From the NCBI GenBank assembly GCA_050633205.1, contig JBOEGA010000050.1:8356-72355 (forward strand): DNA of 64,000 nt, written 5' to 3'. The stretch is from CBDHHC01 sp050633205. GTDB lineage: Bacteria; Pseudomonadota; Alphaproteobacteria; Rhizobiales; CBDHHC01. Shown piece by piece: positions 60,348-64,000 of this stretch. The notes beneath the pieces were generated by a model. That model saw only the letters and a program-made list of their open reading frames with translations, was not told the origin of the DNA and ran no database searches. A program made the translations under genes and the position numbers. Numbering within the stretch: position 1 is the stretch's first letter; each line of letters starts with the position of its first letter.

Positions 60348-61607
60348 ATGTTAAGATTTAAGTTTCTTACAATGCTTGTCCTTGCGCTGAGTTTTGGAAT
60401 GATATCCACTTTTTCAGCACAGGCAAACCGCATTGAAATAGGTACCATGACTTGCCGGGTTGAGGGAAGTTCAGGGTTTATATTTGGGTCCAGCCGTAAG
60501 TTGAAATGCACCTATAACCCACTTGGCTCCAGCCCGAGAGAGTTATATGAGGGCGCTATTAAAGAATACGGGATTGACTTCGGGATAACAGGCAAAACGG
60601 TTTTTGTATGGGTTGTTCTGGCTGGTAACCGTAATCTACCTGAAGGTGCATTTAACGGGAAATATACAGGTGTTTCTGCGAAAGCTTCTGTTGGTGCGGG
60701 TCTTGGGCTAAAGCTTCTGGTTGGCGGCTCGGATGATACAATTGCCTTGCAACCTGTCAGTGTGCAGGCGCAGACCGGAGTTAACATTGCCCTGGCAGTG
60801 CAGCGTCTTACTCTTAAGTCAGTCGGTTTTGAAGATCAGAAAACCACAGAAGTAAAGGCTACTCCTGAAGAAGAAGCACATAAAATGTGTGGTACAACTG
60901 TGTATTATGCGCCTGGTGACTCTCTTGGAAATATTGCTTCCCGCTGCGGTACGACAGTGGATGCGCTACTGGAGACCAACCCTTCGATTAAAAATATCAA
61001 AGAAATAAAAATTGGTGAGAAAATCATTGTTCCCAATTACCCTCTGCCGTCTGCAGGAAGCCGCTGCGGGCTGAATGTCGTGGCTGAAGAAGGTGATACC
61101 TACAGAAAGATAGCCCAGCGCTGTCAGGTTTCTCTCGGGGCACTTGTCAATGAAAATCCGAAGCGCCAGTTTAATGTTCCTATTCGTGCGGGAGACAAGA
61201 TCAGCATTCCGGCCTACCCTACTCCGCTGGCAAGACGCTCCTGTGGTGAATCTGTGCGTCTGAGCGGCAAGGGAACCCATTTCTCAACGCTGGATGATAT
61301 CGCAGAAATATGCGGTACTACTGTCGATGGACTGCTCAATGTTAATCCGGAGATCAAGAATGTCCGCTTTATCAAGAAGGGGCAGAAAATAAAAATCCCG
61401 CAAATCGCAATGCCTGTTGTTCAGAATATCTGTGGCTCACATACGATTGCCCGTAAAGGCGAGACAATCTATACAATCGCATTCAGATGTAAAACCACTC
61501 CAGGAGCGATTATTGACCTTAATGAACGCCTTGGAGAACTGGATCAGATCCCTGAGGGGCAGACGATCAGGATTGCAAGATCGACAATTCCAATGAAACA
61601 AAAATAG
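60348..61607 (+). CDS. DUF992-four LysM fusion, exported
   Basis: A 419-residue exported protein. Signal peptide (about 1-26) precedes a DUF992 domain (about 27-165: GTMTCRVEGSSGFIFGSSRKLKCTY, YTGVSAKASVGAGLGLKLLVGG). Four LysM repeats follow (about 180-235, 240-297, 300-355, 360-415), each with a pair of Cys (for instance CGTTVYYAPGDSL...CGTTVDALLE), which looks like disulfide-braced LysM. LysM binds peptidoglycan or chitin-like glycans. The fusion is unusual to me. It is followed by a terminator. Confidence 0.85.
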   Translation: MLRFKFLTMLVLALSFGMISTFSAQANRIEIGTMTCRVEGSSGFIFGSSRKLKCTYNPLGSSPRELYEGAIKEYGIDFGITGKTVFVWVVLAGNRNLPEGAFNGKYTGVSAKASVGAGLGLKLLVGGSDDTIALQPVSVQAQTGVNIALAVQRLTLKSVGFEDQKTTEVKATPEEEAHKMCGTTVYYAPGDSLGNIASRCGTTVDALLETNPSIKNIKEIKIGEKIIVPNYPLPSAGSRCGLNVVAEEGDTYRKIAQRCQVSLGALVNENPKRQFNVPIRAGDKISIPAYPTPLARRSCGESVRLSGKGTHFSTLDDIAEICGTTVDGLLNVNPEIKNVRFIKKGQKIKIPQIAMPVVQNICGSHTIARKGETIYTIAFRCKTTPGAIIDLNERLGELDQIPEGQTIRIARSTIPMKQK

Positions 61608-61615
61608 ACATAAAG

Positions 61616-61651
61616 GGGCGCTGTATAACTTTATGGCAGCGCCCATCTTTT
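61616..61651 (+). terminator. Rho-independent terminator
   Basis: GGGCGCTG (61616-61623) pairs with CAGCGCCC (61637-61644), loop of 13 bases, followed by ATCTTTT. It lies 9 bases after the LysM protein stop. Confidence 0.8.
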
Positions 61652-61883
61652 CATCCCCCTTTGGCAAAACAACTCCCCTCGACACTTCATTCAAAAGTCT
61701 TACAGATAGTTATAAATACCTCTTCTTCACGTTAACGTTCCTGCAAATTCAAGCAATTATCGGGAAGATTTTCTTATCTTTTATTGAGACAACATGATAT
61801 TCACGTTGATTTATTGTAATCGGGCGATTTAAGATCGTGCGGAGAATAACAGGTCTGAGAACAAAACCAGCGAAATAATTATC

Positions 61884-63668
61884 ATGTACAAATTTTTGTA
61901 TCTAAAAACTATCCTAACCGTTTTTATTTTTACCGCTTTTTCTTCAGTTGTATCCGCTCAGGACAAGCCAAACACCCCGGCAAAAGAGGCCGAGACCAAA
62001 GAACAACAGGCTGCCCCCGAGAAAGATACGGGTAAATCCAAAGCCAAGCTCGTCCGAGCTGAAAAATATATGATTGTTACTGCCAATCCTCATGCCACAA
62101 AAGCAGGTAATGAGATCCTCAAGGCCGGCGGCAGTGCCGTTGACGCCATGATTGCAGCGCAACTGGTGCTAAATCTGACAGAACCACAATCATCCGGCAT
62201 TGGTGGTGGTGCATTTCTTGTTCACTGGAGCCAAAAAGACAAGAAGCTTCAGACATATGATGGTCGGGAAACAGCTCCTGCTTCTGTAAAGAGCAGCCAT
62301 TTTCTTGATGAGAGTGGAAAGCCACTTGGGTTTGCCGAAGCAATTGGCAAAGGGCTGGGGATAGGTGTTCCCGGTATTGTCAGGCTTATGGAACATACAC
62401 ATAAAAAGCATGGCAAACTGGAATGGAAGAAGCTGTTTGAACCCGCGATTGAGCTTTCCGAAAAAGGATTTGCCGTTTCTCCCCGTTTGAATAAGTTACT
62501 GAGCAAGGCAAAGCCTGAGCGTTTCGGCCCCAAAGCCCGGACCTATTTCTATGATGAGGCAGGAAAAGCAAGACCTGAAGGATATATTCTGAAAAATCCT
62601 GAGTTTGCGGCCTCTCTGAAACTTACCGCTGAAAACGGAGCCAAAGCATTTTATGAAGGGACAATTGCCAAATCTCTTGTTGAGACGGTAAAGGATTTCA
62701 GCAAAGGCAAAAATGGCATGTCAGAAAAAGATCTTTCCTCCTATGTGGTCAAGGAAAGAGAACCGGTATGTGTGAAATACCGCAAGCACAAGGTTTGTGG
62801 GATGGGGCCTCCATCATCGGGCGCACACACTATCGGAATGGTACTGAAACTTATTGAGCCTTATAATTTAAAAGCAGGTGCCAGCAGCCATCAGGTTCTT
62901 CATTTAATTGCTGAAGCCGAAAAGCTTGCATATGCGGACAGAGGCCAATATATGGCTGATACCGATTTCGTACCGCTACCTTCTGCATTGCTTGATAAAA
63001 AATATCTTGAAAAACGAAGAAAGCTTATCAATCGTACCAAGACGATGGCCAAGGCCAGCCCCGGACAGCCGGAGGTCAAGAAAGGCCTTTACGGACGGGA
63101 TGCAACGGTTGAAAGACCTGGAACAAGCCATCTGTCAATCATTGACGCTGAAGGTAATGCTGTTTCGATGACAAGTTCTATTGAAACAGGTTTTGGTACG
63201 GGTGTTATGGTTGGTGGTTTCCTCCTGAATAATCAACTTACGGATTTTTCTTTTAAGCCAACTGATGCTAAAGGCGTTGTCATTGCCAACCGTATAGAGG
63301 CTGGTAAACGGCCACGCTCTTCGATGTCTCCTACTATTGTTTTTAATAATGAAGGAGAGGTTGTTCTTATTGTCGGATCTCCGGGAGGCAGCAGAATAAT
63401 TCTTTATGTGCTGAAGACTATTATTGCCATGGTTGACTGGGGAATGGATCAGCAGGCTGCAGTTGAGCTGGCGAATTTCGGATCACGCAATGGACCATTT
63501 GAAATGGAAAGCCCGGGAAACTCTATGACAAGGCTGTTTTTACAGTCATTTGGTCATAAAGTCAGACTCGTACCGATGACCAGCGGCCTTCATGTTATCT
63601 TGAAGTCTGGTGGAATTTTGTATAGTGGTGTGGATCCACGTCGTGAAGGAATGGCTCTGGGGGAGTAA
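61884..63668 (+). CDS. ggt: Gamma-glutamyltransferase
   Basis: A 594-residue exported proenzyme with a signal peptide (about 1-25, VVSAQ). The catalytic nucleophile and autocleavage residue is Thr414 in GTSHLSIID, matching Thr391 of E. coli Ggt. The small subunit then shows GNAVSMTSSIETGFGTG and LLNNQLTDFS. The large subunit has EPQSSGIGGGAF and the DGRETAP block with the Arg for the gamma-glutamyl group. It cleaves glutathione and other gamma-glutamyl compounds in the periplasm. A charged linker (about 27-55) follows the signal peptide. A hairpin overlaps its stop. Confidence 0.95.
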   Translation: MYKFLYLKTILTVFIFTAFSSVVSAQDKPNTPAKEAETKEQQAAPEKDTGKSKAKLVRAEKYMIVTANPHATKAGNEILKAGGSAVDAMIAAQLVLNLTEPQSSGIGGGAFLVHWSQKDKKLQTYDGRETAPASVKSSHFLDESGKPLGFAEAIGKGLGIGVPGIVRLMEHTHKKHGKLEWKKLFEPAIELSEKGFAVSPRLNKLLSKAKPERFGPKARTYFYDEAGKARPEGYILKNPEFAASLKLTAENGAKAFYEGTIAKSLVETVKDFSKGKNGMSEKDLSSYVVKEREPVCVKYRKHKVCGMGPPSSGAHTIGMVLKLIEPYNLKAGASSHQVLHLIAEAEKLAYADRGQYMADTDFVPLPSALLDKKYLEKRRKLINRTKTMAKASPGQPEVKKGLYGRDATVERPGTSHLSIIDAEGNAVSMTSSIETGFGTGVMVGGFLLNNQLTDFSFKPTDAKGVVIANRIEAGKRPRSSMSPTIVFNNEGEVVLIVGSPGGSRIILYVLKTIIAMVDWGMDQQAAVELANFGSRNGPFEMESPGNSMTRLFLQSFGHKVRLVPMTSGLHVILKSGGILYSGVDPRREGMALGE

Positions 63669-63680
63669 TCTCCCCCTTTT
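63659..63680 (+). terminator. Terminator overlapping the ggt stop codon
   Basis: GGGGGAG (63659-63665) pairs with CTCCCCC (63670-63676), with the TAA in the loop, followed by four T. The short T-tract makes it moderate. Confidence 0.65.
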
Positions 63681-63722
63681 CGGGGCATGACAGGCACTTA
63701 ACCACCAATGAGAGAAATAAAA

Positions 63723-64000
63723 ATGATGCAAAACGTTAAAACGATTTTGCTGGCTATAGCTATTGTTTTATGCACAGCGGTCTCTGCCCAGACTGCAGAT
63801 ATAGCAAGTTCATTTATTGAAAAAACAAAGCAGAAACTGGAAACTTTTAAAAAGCAGTACCCTTCTATCGCCAGCGCCTTTTTACCGTCAGCAGAGAATA
63901 ATTTTAAAAATGAAATCGAGCTGGCGAACCAGTTCTATGACAGCCTTGCATCAGATAAACAGGATATTGGTTTCAAGCTGCTTCATGAGCAGTCTAAAAA
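63723..64000 (+). CDS. Exported hypothetical protein (cut by window end)
   Basis: The frame opens with two adjacent ATGs (63723, 63726) after a GAGAGAA, and encodes a signal peptide (VKTILLAIAIVLCTAVSAQ) and then a helical, charged stretch that runs off the window. It is 54 bases after ggt. I do not recognise it. Confidence 0.7.
   Translation, partial: MMQNVKTILLAIAIVLCTAVSAQTADIASSFIEKTKQKLETFKKQYPSIASAFLPSAENNFKNEIELANQFYDSLASDKQDIGFKLLHEQSK

Overview
The window reads as chromosomal DNA of a moderately AT-rich alphaproteobacterium. The clues are the gene order dnaA-dnaN-recF-gyrB with rpsT next to dnaA, the alphaproteobacterial families TIGR02186/Alph_Pro_TM, DUF992 and DUF2007, Sel1/peptidoglycan-binding PodJ-like protein, ACAD/phosphotransferase catabolic genes and an Irr-type iron box. 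Codon and base composition look even across the window, and I see no phage, transposase, rRNA, tRNA or CRISPR. I cannot name the genus; a marine Rhodospirillales-like lineage is only a guess. Non-ATG starts (TTG, GTG) backed by good ribosome binding sites are common.

Layout. 1-6000: the 3' end of a LysR regulator, then a leftward gene run: DUF2007 protein, TrmN6-like methyltransferase, S49 peptidase, small membrane protein, DUF1499 protein and two divergent cytochrome c oxidase subunit I (COX1) homologues that have lost active-site ligands; the second is cut by an in-frame amber codon. 6214-17100: polyprenyl diphosphate synthase, a membrane/coiled-coil protein, a cytochrome c, an iron-regulated pair (Cys-rich protein plus FbpB-like permease) behind a promoter with two perfect inverted repeats, a 3-oxoacid CoA-transferase (two subunits), an AsmA-like protein and a periplasmic binding protein. 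17100-28200: unknown exported protein, TauE/TIGR02186 pair, a 1.2-kilo-residue PodJ-like polar organiser, and a lipoprotein alpha/beta hydrolase. 28228-36446: gyrB, recF, dnaN, dnaA, rhodanese, rpsT, all leftward, with an AT-rich candidate origin between rhodanese and rpsT. 37000-43820: AraC regulator, a small ORF ending in a perfect palindrome, a structured non-coding stretch, a binding protein, an unknown membrane protein and an ExbB-ExbD-ExbD-TonB energiser operon. 43827-51609: fatty acyl-CoA ligase, an amber-interrupted double-receiver protein, and a divergent catabolic locus (tetR-acyl-CoA dehydrogenase-quinone reductase versus SDR-phosphotransferase). 51762-58611: a signalling block with REC-GGDEF-EAL, a 1267-residue MASE1-CHASE-PAS histidine kinase with a FixL-like heme pocket signature, a receiver and a second soluble kinase. 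58628-64000: SDR, TerB-like protein, DUF992-LysM fusion, gamma-glutamyltransferase and the start of an exported protein.

Themes. Iron uptake appears twice (FbpB-type permease and TonB energiser). Fatty acid/CoA metabolism is represented by the ligase, ACAD locus and CoA-transferase. Oxygen or redox sensing is suggested by the FixL-like PAS domain, and the COX1-like pair may be a heme-binding membrane system that no longer reduces oxygen. The two amber-split genes are probably decaying, because TAG is the normal stop of many neighbours.
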